Source: JACMLD01 sp039916305 (GTDB lineage Bacteria > Bacteroidota > Bacteroidia > Chitinophagales > Chitinophagaceae). Taken from it: a DNA stretch of 64,000 nt. Positions 55,938-64,000 of the stretch are shown piece by piece (positions within the stretch are counted from its first letter, which is position 1; each line of letters opens with the position of its first letter). Location of the stretch: NCBI GenBank assembly GCA_039916305.1, contig JBDSLR010000015.1, positions 186,001-250,000 of the forward strand. Reading direction: 5' to 3'. The position numbers and the translations under genes were made by a program. The notes under the pieces are model-generated. The model was not told the DNA's origin. It saw nothing but the letters and a program-made list of their open reading frames with translations, and made no database searches.

Positions 55938-56579
55938 CTATGCTAAATCGGTTTGTCTCAGCCCGTTAAAAATCAGGGTATTTGCTTTTTCAATTTCATC
56001 CTGGTTAATGGTATGTCCCATATTATCATACACCTTTTCAGTAACCGCTGCATTCATCTGCTTTAGTATATTGGTAGTAGCGTATACCCTTTCTACCGGC
56101 ACATGCGGGTCTGGGTTGCTGGTGCCGATAAATACAGGCGTTCCGGCAAAATCTCCCTGGTAATTGCCGGGATAAATTTTATCGCCAATCAATCCGCCGG
56201 TAAAAGCTACTACACCGCCATACGCAGCAGCATGCCGGGTTACATATTCCAGCGTTAAACAGGCGCCCTGCGAAAAGCCCAGGAAGTAAATATTTTCTTT
56301 GGCGATGCCATTGCTTTCTATCTCTGTTACCAGCTCATTTAATATTGTTAAGGCGGATGATAACCAGGGCTCATTTTTTTCCGGCTGGGCAAGAAAGGAG
56401 AGCGGATACCAGCTATTGTTCATGGCCTGTGGTGCCAGCAGTGCAAAGTCTTTCACCTGCAAATGGCCTGCAAGCGATAAGATGTCTTCAGCGCTTCCGC
56501 CACGCCCGTGAACCATCACAAGGGCTTTCTTTGCTTCCGGTAATTTTTTACCCGCTGTTATAATTTTCTTCTGGTGCAT
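55938..56579 (-). CDS. Alpha/beta hydrolase, MhqD-like carboxylesterase
   Basis: The 213-residue protein belongs to the phospholipase/carboxylesterase (Abhydrolase_2) family. It has the oxyanion segment MVHGRGGSAED, the nucleophile elbow GFSQGACLTLEY, and the Asp and His of the triad in TSNPDPHVPV and MGHTINQDE. It is one base from the dioxygenase gene upstream on the same strand. In Bacillus subtilis, the matching MhqD esterase is induced with MhqO dioxygenases by quinones. Substrate here is inferred from that context only. Confidence 0.88.
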   Translation of the reverse strand: MHQKKIITAGKKLPEAKKALVMVHGRGGSAEDILSLAGHLQVKDFALLAPQAMNNSWYPLSFLAQPEKNEPWLSSALTILNELVTEIESNGIAKENIYFLGFSQGACLTLEYVTRHAAAYGGVVAFTGGLIGDKIYPGNYQGDFAGTPVFIGTSNPDPHVPVERVYATTNILKQMNAAVTEKVYDNMGHTINQDEIEKANTLIFNGLRQTDLA

Positions 56580-56580
56580 A

Positions 56581-57534
56581 TTATTGGTATTTTTTTAAAT
56601 CAAGCTGAACAGGCTTCAGCGATTGTTCTATTTTTTCACGATTCATTTCATATTGGGCCGGCAATTTTAACGCTTCGCCCAAATGGTCCTTTTCTTCATC
56701 TACCGTAAAACCCGGACCTGCGGTAGCTACTTCAAACAAAACGCCGCCCGGCTCACGGAAATAGATAGATGTAAAATAATTCCTGTCCAGCACCGGCGTT
56801 GGGTTCAGCATGCGCTGCAATATTCTTTTTCTTACTTCAGTTTGTGCTGCCTTATCCGCTGTGCTAAAAGCAAGATGGTGTACGGTGCCGCTGCCTGCCA
56901 GTCCGCGCAAACTATCCGGGGCACAAATAATGTCTACAAAATTGCCGGGTGTATCGGTTGCGGCAAAACGGAAGCGGTTGCCTTTTTCTGCTATCAGTAC
57001 ATGGTCAAGCTGTTCTGTAAGCAGGCCGGCAGTGCGCTCATAACCTTCTTCCCAGATTTCCACACTGTACAAACCTTTAATGGCGTATTCAGGGGGTATA
57101 TGACCGTACGTGTACCCATGCCTGTTATCCATGTCCGTAAAAATCAGTTCCAATCCCAGGCCATCCGGGTCTTCCAGGTAGATGACCAGTTCATTGGTAA
57201 ATCTTTCCTGCGGCGCTTTAAAGGGAATGCCAAATTTTTTGAGGCGGTCCATCCAATAGTTCATTGAAGCAGTTGGAAGGGAAAAAGCAGTGGTATTCAG
57301 CATGCCTTTACCATGGCGCCCGTTGGTCAAACCCTGGTAAGGGAAAAAAGTCAGGATACTGCCCGGGTGGCCCAGCTCATCACCATAGTAAAAATGGTAC
57401 ACATTTTCTGCATCAAAATTGACTGTTTTTTTTACCAGCCTGATGCCAAGCAGGCCCACATAAAAATCAAGATTTTTCTGTGCATCGGCTGCTATAGCTG
57501 TTACATGATGAATACCGGTTATTAGCTTTTCCAT
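56581..57534 (-). CDS. Ring-cleaving VOC dioxygenase, MhqO-like (copy 1)
   Basis: From the ATG at 57534 the protein has 317 residues. It has two vicinal-oxygen-chelate halves, beginning ITGIHHVTAIAADAQKNLDFYVGLLG and, near residue 150, KGLYSVEIWEEGYERT. Metal ligands are the His of the HHVT and VHHLAFS motifs and the Glu of GGVLFEVATAGPGF. Related MhqO/MhqE proteins are thought to cleave hydroquinone or catechol adducts. A second copy lies directly upstream in the operon (57565-58500), so the pair may differ in substrate. The TTG codon two residues earlier is not chosen. Confidence 0.9.
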   Translation of the reverse strand: MEKLITGIHHVTAIAADAQKNLDFYVGLLGIRLVKKTVNFDAENVYHFYYGDELGHPGSILTFFPYQGLTNGRHGKGMLNTTAFSLPTASMNYWMDRLKKFGIPFKAPQERFTNELVIYLEDPDGLGLELIFTDMDNRHGYTYGHIPPEYAIKGLYSVEIWEEGYERTAGLLTEQLDHVLIAEKGNRFRFAATDTPGNFVDIICAPDSLRGLAGSGTVHHLAFSTADKAAQTEVRKRILQRMLNPTPVLDRNYFTSIYFREPGGVLFEVATAGPGFTVDEEKDHLGEALKLPAQYEMNREKIEQSLKPVQLDLKKYQ

Positions 57535-57564
57535 GTACAATCATTTAGTATAATAATTTTTTTA

Positions 57565-58500
57565 TTAACTGAGTTTAGGCAGCAGGGCTTCAATTTTAGC
57601 GCGGGCAGGTTCATATTGTTTTGGTAAACGCAGGCTGCTGCCCAGGGTAGCCAGTGATTCATCCGTTGCAAAACCAGGGTTGTCAGTAGCTATTTCAAAT
57701 AAAACGCCACCCGGCTCCCGGAAGTAAAGGGAATAAAAATAGTCCCTGTCAATTTTAGGTGTTATCTGCAGCCCGTTGCTGAGAATTTTTTCACGCATTT
57801 CCATTTGTACCGCCTCATCTTTTACCCGGAAAGCTACATGGTGATTGGTACCTGCAGCGCCGGTGCCTTTTGTGGCGCCGGGTATTTCCACCAGGTCCAC
57901 TATAGACGCCGTTTCAATAGCATCTGTAATAAAGCGGTAGCGGTTGCCTTCCTGTTCAAGCAGGCGGTAACCAAAGATGCCGGTTAATATGTCAGCCGTG
58001 GCGGCAATGTTTTGTAAGGTTAGCGCGATGCTGTGAAAACCTTTGGTGGCTGTATCCGTTTTTACTTCAGCTGTTTCCCAGGCTTTCCTGTCGTCCGCTT
58101 TTTTGGGAATAACCAGTGAAAGGTTAAGGCCATCGGGATCCTGGAAAGGCAGGTATAATTCTCCAAAACGTTCAGCTGAAGGTGCGTGTGCAACGCCGTA
58201 TTTTTTAAAACGATCTGCCCAGAAATCAAGGCTGCCGGCAGGTACTGCATAGCCAATATCGGTAGCCATTCCCGCACCTGTTTTTCCTGAACCAATTCCT
58301 TCCCACGGAAAAAACGTGAGTATGGTTCCGGGGTCACCGGCTTCGTTACCATAATAAAAATGGTAGGTGCCCGGATCATCAAAGTTCACGGTTTTCTTTA
58401 CCATCCTTAGACCCAGTATATTGGTATAAAAATTATAGTTGCGTTTCGCATCGTTGGCGATGGCCGTTATATGGTGAAGGCCAAGTATCTGATTGTTCAT
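57565..58500 (-). CDS. Ring-cleaving VOC dioxygenase, MhqO-like (copy 2)
   Basis: The ATG at 58500 gives 311 residues; an earlier in-frame ATG at 58521 would add only MLYKLII. The two-domain VOC arrangement is the same as copy 1, with LGLHHITAIANDAKRNYNFY, TNHHVAFRVKD and GGVLFEIATDNPGF carrying the metal ligands. It diverges clearly from copy 1 outside these motifs, so the duplication is not recent. It sits between copy 1 and the small receiver-like gene on the same strand. Confidence 0.9.
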   Translation of the reverse strand: MNNQILGLHHITAIANDAKRNYNFYTNILGLRMVKKTVNFDDPGTYHFYYGNEAGDPGTILTFFPWEGIGSGKTGAGMATDIGYAVPAGSLDFWADRFKKYGVAHAPSAERFGELYLPFQDPDGLNLSLVIPKKADDRKAWETAEVKTDTATKGFHSIALTLQNIAATADILTGIFGYRLLEQEGNRYRFITDAIETASIVDLVEIPGATKGTGAAGTNHHVAFRVKDEAVQMEMREKILSNGLQITPKIDRDYFYSLYFREPGGVLFEIATDNPGFATDESLATLGSSLRLPKQYEPARAKIEALLPKLS

Positions 58501-58569
58501 GATAATTAATTTATACAGCAAATATCCGTCGTGTTGCTCGCCGGAACATTGAACCAGGACAAGAAAAAA

Positions 58570-58896
58570 TCAGGATGGCGGATGTTTTGAATTTGCCTTT
58601 GTATCCATTGCCTGTAAGATTTCATTCCTCATTAAACCACTGCCGCCGCCATAATGCTGAATAATAATAACAGCAGGGTTCCTGGCCGTAAAATAACTGC
58701 GCAATTTTTTCTCGCTGCTGTCATCAATACCATTGCACAATACAACAATGGCCGGATGAATGCTGTCAAAAATCTGAACCGCCGCTTCATCTGTTAAAGC
58801 GCCGGCGGCCTGCCAGTTTTTATTATTATGGATAATGCGCAGCAGCGTTTCCATGATTTCTTTATTTCTGCCTATGGCAAGTATATCAGTTTTCAT
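58570..58896 (-). CDS. Small receiver-like protein without phosphoacceptor
   Basis: The 108-residue protein has an alternating strand-helix order like a response-regulator receiver: TDILAIGRN, IFDSIHPAIVVLCNG, NPAVIIIQHYGGG. The acidic pair is missing from the first strand. The usual Asp after the third strand is replaced by Cys/Asn, and no conserved Lys follows. It is therefore either a pseudo-receiver or a Rossmann-like fold of another kind. It lies inside the quinone-resistance-like operon, one base from the nitroreductase gene, so co-expression is certain in outline. Function is unknown. Confidence 0.6.
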   Translation of the reverse strand: MKTDILAIGRNKEIMETLLRIIHNNKNWQAAGALTDEAAVQIFDSIHPAIVVLCNGIDDSSEKKLRSYFTARNPAVIIIQHYGGGSGLMRNEILQAMDTKANSKHPPS

Positions 58897-58897
58897 T

Positions 58898-59476
58898 TCA
58901 ATTGTAATTTAAAATAATCTCATCCAGCGGCTTGCGGGTACGCAGTGCTGTTTCCCTTGTTTTAAACGGCTCATCCAGTTTAGCAGCATCACCAGGATAG
59001 CCCAGCGCAATCATAACAACGGGTTCAAGATCTTCACTTAACTGCAGCAGGCTGATTGCACTTGCTTTATCAAACCCACCCATTACATGTGTGTAGATAC
59101 CCATGCTGTTGGCCTGTAATGTAAGCAGCATATTGGCCGCGCCCACATCATGCAGCGCACTGCTGTTGATGCTATCATTGCCTGCAAAAGTTTTTTTACT
59201 GATGCTTACCGGCAGGGCGGCCGCATTTTTATTCCATGGCTGGTTGCCAGTAAAGAGCAAACTAAAAAATGAATTGAACAGATCTGTGCCGCGGTGCGCA
59301 ACAATATATCGCCAGGGTTGCTCATTGATGGCACTGAAAGACCAACTGCCTGCTGCAACTATAGTATTGATGTCTGCTGGCGCGATTCCTTTGCCCGAAA
59401 AACTTCTTGGGCTCCACCTGTTTTTTATGATATCCAGTACCGGGTATTGGGTAACCGCTTTCTTACTATTATCCAT
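58898..59476 (-). CDS. Nitroreductase family protein (MhqN-like)
   Basis: The 192-residue flavoprotein has the family N-terminus NRWSPRSFSGKGIAPADIN, WSFSAINEQPWRYIV for FMN binding, and LLTLQANSMGIYTHVMGGFD followed by PVVMIALGYPGD. Members use FMN with NAD(P)H to reduce nitroaromatics or quinones. In the Bacillus Mhq regulon an equivalent gene (mhqN) accompanies the dioxygenase. Here it begins the run of five tightly spaced minus-strand genes ending with the esterase. Confidence 0.9.
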   Translation of the reverse strand: MDNSKKAVTQYPVLDIIKNRWSPRSFSGKGIAPADINTIVAAGSWSFSAINEQPWRYIVAHRGTDLFNSFFSLLFTGNQPWNKNAAALPVSISKKTFAGNDSINSSALHDVGAANMLLTLQANSMGIYTHVMGGFDKASAISLLQLSEDLEPVVMIALGYPGDAAKLDEPFKTRETALRTRKPLDEIILNYN

Positions 59477-59550
59477 GTTGTACTATTTATACTATTGTAT
59501 TGTTATTTAATTTCCTTACACTGATGCAAGGCTTGATTCACATGTTAGTG

Positions 59551-60429
59551 TTATTGAATGGCCATGGGTACTTCCATTAATAGAATGGTTGTTGCTGCGG
59601 CATTGGTTGTAACCGTAATGGTATTGGTATTCCATATACCCAGGCCATCGCGTTCGCTCAGGTCCACGCCTTCAATAGCGGCATCTCCTTTTATGATAAA
59701 CGCGTATACACCGTTTCCCGCTTTCTTTAATTGATAAGCTGATGTGGTTGCCGTGTCAAAATGCCCAAGGTGAAACCAGGCATCCTGGTTAATCCATACA
59801 CCGGCATCTTCTTTGTGCGGCGAAAGGATCTGCTGGAAAGTGTTATGACTGTCAGCAGCATTTAATGAAAGCTGGTCGTAACGGGGCGCTACATTTTTTT
59901 CCCTGGGGAAAAGCCAGATCTGCAGAAACGTGGCGGGCTTATCTTTGTTTTTATTATATTCTGTATGGAATATTCCCGTGCCGGCACTCATCACCTGTAT
60001 ATCTCCTTTTTGTATGACTGCTGTATTGTTCATGCTGTCAGTATGTTCCAGTGCACCTTCCAGCGGTATGGAAATGATTTCCATATTATCATGAGGGTGC
60101 CTGCCAAAGCCCATGCCCGGTGCCACCCAGTCGTCGTTGAGTACCCTTAACACGCCAAAATGCATGCGGTCGGGATTATAATAATCGGCAAAGCTGAACG
60201 TCTGGTTGCTTTCCAGCCAGCCATGATTGGCGTGGCCGCGGCTGGATGCTTTGTGCAGCACCGTTTCAGCTGCCGGTAAAACAACAATGCCCGGTGCAGT
60301 ATCAGCCTGCACAGCTGCCAGTTCTTTTAGTTCATCAATTTCATTGATGAGTATAGCTGCGGATGAACCACTGTTTACAAACATCGCGGTACCGGTAACG
60401 CCGTTTTTTGAAGATTTATCCTGTTTCAT
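59551..60429 (-). CDS. Pirin family protein with N-terminal extension
   Basis: The 292-residue protein has the pirin core from about residue 58: VLHKASSRGHANHGWL, FSFADYYNPDRMHFGVLRVLNDD and GRHPHDNMEIISIPLEG with the metal-binding His and Glu, then the C-terminal cupin. Pirins of this type (YhhW-like) can have quercetinase activity and are often oxidative-stress genes. Typical members begin at the VLHKA segment, so the first 57 residues (MKQDKSSKNGVTGTAMF and a mixed helical stretch) are an extension. No internal ATG sits at the core boundary. It lies 74 bases upstream of the nitroreductase gene on the same strand. Confidence 0.88.
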   Translation of the reverse strand: MKQDKSSKNGVTGTAMFVNSGSSAAILINEIDELKELAAVQADTAPGIVVLPAAETVLHKASSRGHANHGWLESNQTFSFADYYNPDRMHFGVLRVLNDDWVAPGMGFGRHPHDNMEIISIPLEGALEHTDSMNNTAVIQKGDIQVMSAGTGIFHTEYNKNKDKPATFLQIWLFPREKNVAPRYDQLSLNAADSHNTFQQILSPHKEDAGVWINQDAWFHLGHFDTATTSAYQLKKAGNGVYAFIIKGDAAIEGVDLSERDGLGIWNTNTITVTTNAAATTILLMEVPMAIQ

Positions 60430-60519
60430 AATAGTTGTTGTTTATTTTCTTACCGTAAAGTTGCGGAACAGAAAATTGCCGGGCATTGAACCAGGACAAG
60501 AAAACAACCACTACGGACC

Positions 60520-61098
60520 TTATTTTTTTGACAACCGGGTCCTGGTTTTGCTCAGAAATTCGGGCGAGATGCCCAGGTAAGAGGCAATATAATGCTGGGC
60601 TACCCGCTGGGGGATAGTTGGGTAACGGTTTATAAAATCAAGATATTTGTCTTTGGCAGATGTAGCAATGGTGGTAAAGAGGCGGCTTTGCAGCACAGAG
60701 AGGTTCCGCTGCACCATCAGCCGGAAAACTCTTTCCAGTTTAGGTATTTTTGATAAAAGCAGCTCTTTTGTTGAGGGGTTGATGATAAACAACTCGCAGT
60801 CTTCCAGTGTTTCAATAAACATACTGCTTGGTTTATGATCATGGAAGCTGGCAATATCACTCACCCACCAGTCTTCTATAGCAAACTGAAGCGTTACTTC
60901 AATACCCTTTTCATCAATATAGTATGTTCTGATGCAGCCCTTGATGATGTACGCCTCAAAATTGCATATATCCCCTTCATGCAGCAGGGTGGTTTTTTTG
61001 GCTACTTTTTTATATTCCAGTAAGCTATCAAAATATTCCAGTTCTTCACCGGTTACCGGGCTGCACCTGGTCAGGTAGCTGTTAATGCTGTCAAACAT
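60520..61098 (-). CDS. Crp/Fnr-family transcriptional regulator
   Basis: The ATG at 61098 gives 192 residues starting MFDSINSYLTR, the usual length and start for this Bacteroidota subfamily; the upstream ATG at 61125 would add nine residues (MQPAPYICC). An N-terminal cyclic-nucleotide-binding-like domain (LHEGDICNFEAYIIKGCIRTYY) is followed by a short C-terminal winged helix (VAQHYIASYLGISPEFLSKTRTRLSKK). The effector is unknown and the cNMP phosphate-binding residues are not evident. It lies upstream of the pirin gene on the same strand with a 90-base gap, so it is the natural candidate regulator of the cluster. Confidence 0.9.
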   Translation of the reverse strand: MFDSINSYLTRCSPVTGEELEYFDSLLEYKKVAKKTTLLHEGDICNFEAYIIKGCIRTYYIDEKGIEVTLQFAIEDWWVSDIASFHDHKPSSMFIETLEDCELFIINPSTKELLLSKIPKLERVFRLMVQRNLSVLQSRLFTTIATSAKDKYLDFINRYPTIPQRVAQHYIASYLGISPEFLSKTRTRLSKK

Positions 61099-61206
61099 GC
61101 AGCAAATATAAGGGGCCGGCTGCATAGGTAAAGCGTGCTGCGTTACTTGTCTGTTTACGAGTTAAGACGGATTATAATTACTACGCAGGGTTTGCCGGGT
61201 TGATAT

Positions 61207-61836
61207 TTATTTGCCGATATAAAGTGCTGCCATTTCTTTCAGTTGCAGCACATTTGAAATATCCAGTTTTTTAAAGAGTTTGGCCTTGTGCGTGCCCACT
61301 GTGGATGGTTGCAGGTTCAGCGATTTTGCGATTTCACTTACCTGCAGCCCATTTAACAGAAGGGAAGAAATTTCAAACTCCCTTACGGAAAGTTTATCAA
61401 AAGGATTATTATTATTGCTGGAAAAAGTTTCGTCTGCAAGGGTTTCGGCCAGTGATTCGCTGATGTATTTACGGTTATTAATGACCAGGTTGAAAGCCTT
61501 TATCATTTCATCAAAACTGGCATCTTTTGATAGAAAGCCTTTCGCGCCAGCTTTCAGAAAACGTTTGGCATACATGTTTTCAGCGCTCATGGAAAAAATA
61601 AGTACTTTGGCTTCCGGATACCTCGTGTGTATAAATTCCATCATACCAAGGGTATCATTTTTGGGGATCTGCACATCCAGCATGATTAAATCATAGCTGT
61701 GTTGCGCTAATTTTTTTACCGCGATATCAGTGTCTTCCGCTTCGTGTATTTCGCAGGGTTTATAAAGTTCTGCAAGCAGGCCTTTCATGCCGGAACGAAC
61801 TACAAAATGATCATCTATAAGCAAGAATTTTTTCAT
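61207..61836 (-). CDS. NarL/LuxR-family response regulator
   Basis: The 209-residue protein has a receiver with the acidic pair in LLIDDHFVVRSG and Asp54 in IMLDVQIPKND. A LuxR-type HTH follows (about 145-205: KLSVREFEISSLLLNGLQVSEIAKSL). It is divergent from the REC-PAS gene starting at 62411 and about 570 bases away, so the two may belong to one system. The cognate kinase is not certain. Confidence 0.92.
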   Translation of the reverse strand: MKKFLLIDDHFVVRSGMKGLLAELYKPCEIHEAEDTDIAVKKLAQHSYDLIMLDVQIPKNDTLGMMEFIHTRYPEAKVLIFSMSAENMYAKRFLKAGAKGFLSKDASFDEMIKAFNLVINNRKYISESLAETLADETFSSNNNNPFDKLSVREFEISSLLLNGLQVSEIAKSLNLQPSTVGTHKAKLFKKLDISNVLQLKEMAALYIGK

Positions 61837-62190
61837 TCAACAATTTGGCAGCGTTGGAATAAAATGAAGAGCAATGGTGTAAAATAATAATTTATACAAC
61901 GATCATGATTTGATCCGCGTCAACTTATTTGCGCATAAAAATTATGTCAGTATGTAAGGTAAAGAAATCTGTTACACATCCGGCAGTCATTTAAAGAACA
62001 AGTAAAACTACAATACAAGTTTTACCTGGGTAAATACGCGTTTATGATTACGTAGCGTAGGTGTTTACATTTACTTTTACGGGCTCCGTTGAGTTCGTTG
62101 TTTTGCAAAAAAGATCCCTTTCAAAAAAACAAAATGGTTTGCATTTTATAGGCTCAGGGGCAAGTAAATAAATTTTAATATATAGTTTAT
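61837..62190. other. Divergent intergenic region before the REC-PAS gene
   Basis: This 354-base AT-rich gap lies between the minus-strand NarL-type regulator and a 56-codon ORF at 62191. It holds an 8-bp hairpin, GTAAAACT (62002-62009) with AGTTTTAC (62018-62025), but no strong promoter consensus. Confidence 0.5.
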
Positions 62191-62361
62191 ATGAATAACA
62201 TTTGCGTAGTAATGATTGCAGTAAACTATGTAATCCTGGCCAGTTTTTGCTGTGGAGGCATAGAAAAATCGCCGGCTCATTACAAGTATGTTACGCAGGT
62301 CTGTTGTCTGAAAACGAAAGAATGGTTCTGGTTTACTTTGGCACTTCTTAGTATGTTCTGA
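62191..62361 (+). CDS. Small Cys-rich ORF (56 residues), doubtful
   Basis: ATG at 62191 opens a 56-residue frame beginning MNNICVVMIAVNYVILASFCC and containing five cysteines (CC at 20-21, VCC at 38-39). Its N-terminal half looks like a signal or membrane helix and the C-terminus is aromatic and hydrophobic (EWFWFTLALLSMF). It lies in the leader of the REC-PAS gene. It may be a small membrane peptide or chance; no family was recognised. Confidence 0.3.
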   Translation: MNNICVVMIAVNYVILASFCCGGIEKSPAHYKYVTQVCCLKTKEWFWFTLALLSMF

Positions 62362-62410
62362 TGTGTGTGTGTGTACTCATTGTGCAGATAAACCAACTTA
62401 TGGGAAAGCT

Positions 62411-64000
62411 ATGGAAAATAGACTAAAAATACTGCTGCTCGAAGACAGCAGTGAGGACGCAGAAATTATAAAAAGGGTTATAGTGAAATCAGGACTGCAT
62501 TGTACTTTCCACCTGGCTACAGGCAAGGACAGTTTCCTGGAAGCCATGACGGCTTTTACGCCGGAAATTATTCTTTCTGACAATTCATTGCCACAGTTCA
62601 ATTCTGAAGAAGCGTTAAAAATTACCAGGAAAATAAATCCTGATATTCCTTTTATACTTGTAACCGGTACCGTGTCTGAAGAGTACGCGGTAAAAATAAC
62701 CAAAAGCGGCGCGGATGATTATGTATTGAAAGACAGGCTGACCAGGCTGCCGGCAGCTATTGACAGCGCCATGCAATACAGGCAGGCCGAACTACAAAAA
62801 AAGCAGGCCATACAAAACCTGGTTAAAAGCGAAGAGCAATACAGGACCCTCGTAGACAGGATTACAGATGCTTTTATTTCAATGGATAAAGACTGGCATT
62901 TTACTTACCTGAATAAACAGGCGGGTAAATTGTTCCAGCGCGATATTACTGAACTCATTGGTCAGAATGTGTGGGATGTATTTCCTTCTATAATGGGCTC
63001 AGCAACATACCGGGCAACCTACAAAGCCATGAAGGATCAGCATTACGCATGTAACCAGGATTACAATGCCGAACTTGATCTCTGGCATGAAAACCATATT
63101 TACCCGTCAGCAGATGGGATATCTTTATTTATACGCGATATTTCTGTAGCCAAAAAGGCGCAGGAAGAAATTAAAAAAGCGAATGACCGGTTTGAAATGG
63201 TGGTGAGCGCTACCAATGATGTGGTTTGGGACTGGGATCTAACTACCGGATCGCTTTGGTGGAACCAGCAATATTATAGCCATTTTGGGTATGATAGAAA
63301 TACAGCTGTTGCAGATATCAGCTCCCGCGAGAATGGTATACACCCGCTGGACAGGCAAAGAGTAACAGATGGAATTGCAGCATGCATGGCCAGTCACCTG
63401 CCCGTCTGGAAAGACGAATACCGTTTTTTAAAAGCCGATGGCTCCATTTGCTTTGTACTGGATTGCGCGTATGTATTGTATGATGCCGCTAACAAACCTT
63501 ACCGCATGGCAGGCGCCATGCTCGATATTACGCAGCGAAAACTTGATGAAGAACAACTAAAAGACGCATTCTCCGAGAAGAAAACGCTTGCCGAACGCCT
63601 GGATGCTATCATCAATACACTCCCGGCAAATATTGCCTTACTTGACAGCGCGGGTATTATTATTGATGTAAACGATGCATGGAAAAAGTTCTCTGTTGAA
63701 AACGGGTATGCAGGAAATAATTTTGGTATAGGGGAAAGTTATATAAATATTTCAAACGGTACATTTTCAGATGACCAGACCGATGCGGTCAAAGTGTCTG
63801 CCGGAATAAAGGCAGTACTGGATAATGAAATGAATGAATTTGTTTTTGAATATGCCTGCCACACGCCTACAGAAAAAATGTGGTTCCGGATGCTGGTTAA
63901 TCCTTTGCACGAGAAAATCTATGCCGGTGCTGTTGTAATGCACATTGATATTTCGGAATTGCGCAAGCTGGAGCAGGAACGCATGGAAAGCAGGGTGGAA
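62411..64000 (+). CDS. REC-multi-PAS sensor protein, 3' truncated by window
   Basis: The gene starts at ATG 62411 and runs off the right edge after 530 codons without a stop. The N-terminal receiver has the acidic pair in LLLEDSSED and Asp57 in IILSDNSLPQFNSE. At least three PAS domains follow: about 140-255 (YRTLVDRITDAFISMDKDW), 265-385 (MVVSATNDVVWDWDL with GAMLDITQRK), and 400-520 (LDAIINTLPANIALLDSAG with VVMHIDISELR). A histidine kinase domain is expected beyond the edge, given the usual order and the coiled coil beginning KLEQERMESRVE, but is not visible. It is divergent from the NarL-type regulator at 61207. Confidence 0.9.
   Translation, partial: MENRLKILLLEDSSEDAEIIKRVIVKSGLHCTFHLATGKDSFLEAMTAFTPEIILSDNSLPQFNSEEALKITRKINPDIPFILVTGTVSEEYAVKITKSGADDYVLKDRLTRLPAAIDSAMQYRQAELQKKQAIQNLVKSEEQYRTLVDRITDAFISMDKDWHFTYLNKQAGKLFQRDITELIGQNVWDVFPSIMGSATYRATYKAMKDQHYACNQDYNAELDLWHENHIYPSADGISLFIRDISVAKKAQEEIKKANDRFEMVVSATNDVVWDWDLTTGSLWWNQQYYSHFGYDRNTAVADISSRENGIHPLDRQRVTDGIAACMASHLPVWKDEYRFLKADGSICFVLDCAYVLYDAANKPYRMAGAMLDITQRKLDEEQLKDAFSEKKTLAERLDAIINTLPANIALLDSAGIIIDVNDAWKKFSVENGYAGNNFGIGESYINISNGTFSDDQTDAVKVSAGIKAVLDNEMNEFVFEYACHTPTEKMWFRMLVNPLHEKIYAGAVVMHIDISELRKLEQERMESRVE

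Noticed and set aside
1..64000. CRISPR arrays, tRNA or rRNA genes, insertion sequences
   Set aside because: No regularly spaced repeats, no tRNA-like folds, no transposase or integrase frame and no terminal repeats were noticed on reading both strands.

Overview
The window reads as chromosome of an aerobic Bacteroidota bacterium, most likely of the Chitinophagaceae type (inference). The support is a SusC/SusD pair, a type IX secretion (T9SS) C-terminal sorting domain, Bacteroidota-style lipoboxes, propeller/Y_Y_Y sensor kinases, many CAZymes, and an oxygen/copper-type formylglycine-generating enzyme instead of the radical-SAM maturase. No rRNA, tRNA, CRISPR array, transposase or phage gene was seen. 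Both ends cut genes: a GH127 enzyme on the left and a REC-PAS protein on the right.

Region 1 (1-37.8 kb) is a loose glycan-degradation locus. It holds the GH127 C-terminus, a secreted sulfatase-maturation enzyme, a GH2 beta-galactosidase, a Cys-type sulfatase, a nucleoside hydrolase-like protein, GH16, a sugar isomerase-like protein, GH92 alpha-mannosidase, SusC-SusD followed by an FG-GAP/ASPIC lipoprotein, a DUF5009/HGSNAT-like acyltransferase, a PL8 polysaccharide lyase and an exported M20 amidohydrolase. A TPR histidine kinase/LuxR regulator pair, a T9SS cargo protein, a histone H1-like Lys/Ala protein, a DJ-1/PfpI protein, a HAD phosphatase and several small proteins are interspersed. Exported sulfatase, maturase, lyase and mannosidase together suggest use of sulfated, possibly glycosaminoglycan- or glycoprotein-like polymers (inference).

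Region 2 (38.0-46.4 kb) has a YitT protein overlapping an HD-domain protein, then a compact plus-strand signalling unit: a giant propeller histidine kinase, a membrane histidine kinase with a nearly duplicate kinase module, a stand-alone receiver, and a receiver fused to a class III adenylate cyclase. Two minus-strand genes at 46.6-47.7 kb form a paralogous pair of unknown function.

Region 3 (48.4-55.7 kb) is a second signalling operon: receiver-kinase, CHASE3/HAMP/GAF kinase with three receivers, single receiver, CheR, CheB, and a convergent single receiver. No flagellar or chemoreceptor genes are nearby, so this is probably a non-motility phosphorelay/methylation module.

Region 4 (55.8-61.1 kb, minus strand) resembles the Bacillus Mhq quinone-resistance set: esterase, two ring-cleaving VOC dioxygenases, a receiver-like orphan, nitroreductase, pirin, and an upstream Crp/Fnr regulator. 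An elaborate inverted-repeat element lies just beyond the last gene. Region 5 (61.2-64 kb) has a NarL-type regulator divergent from a REC-multi-PAS protein that runs off the window.
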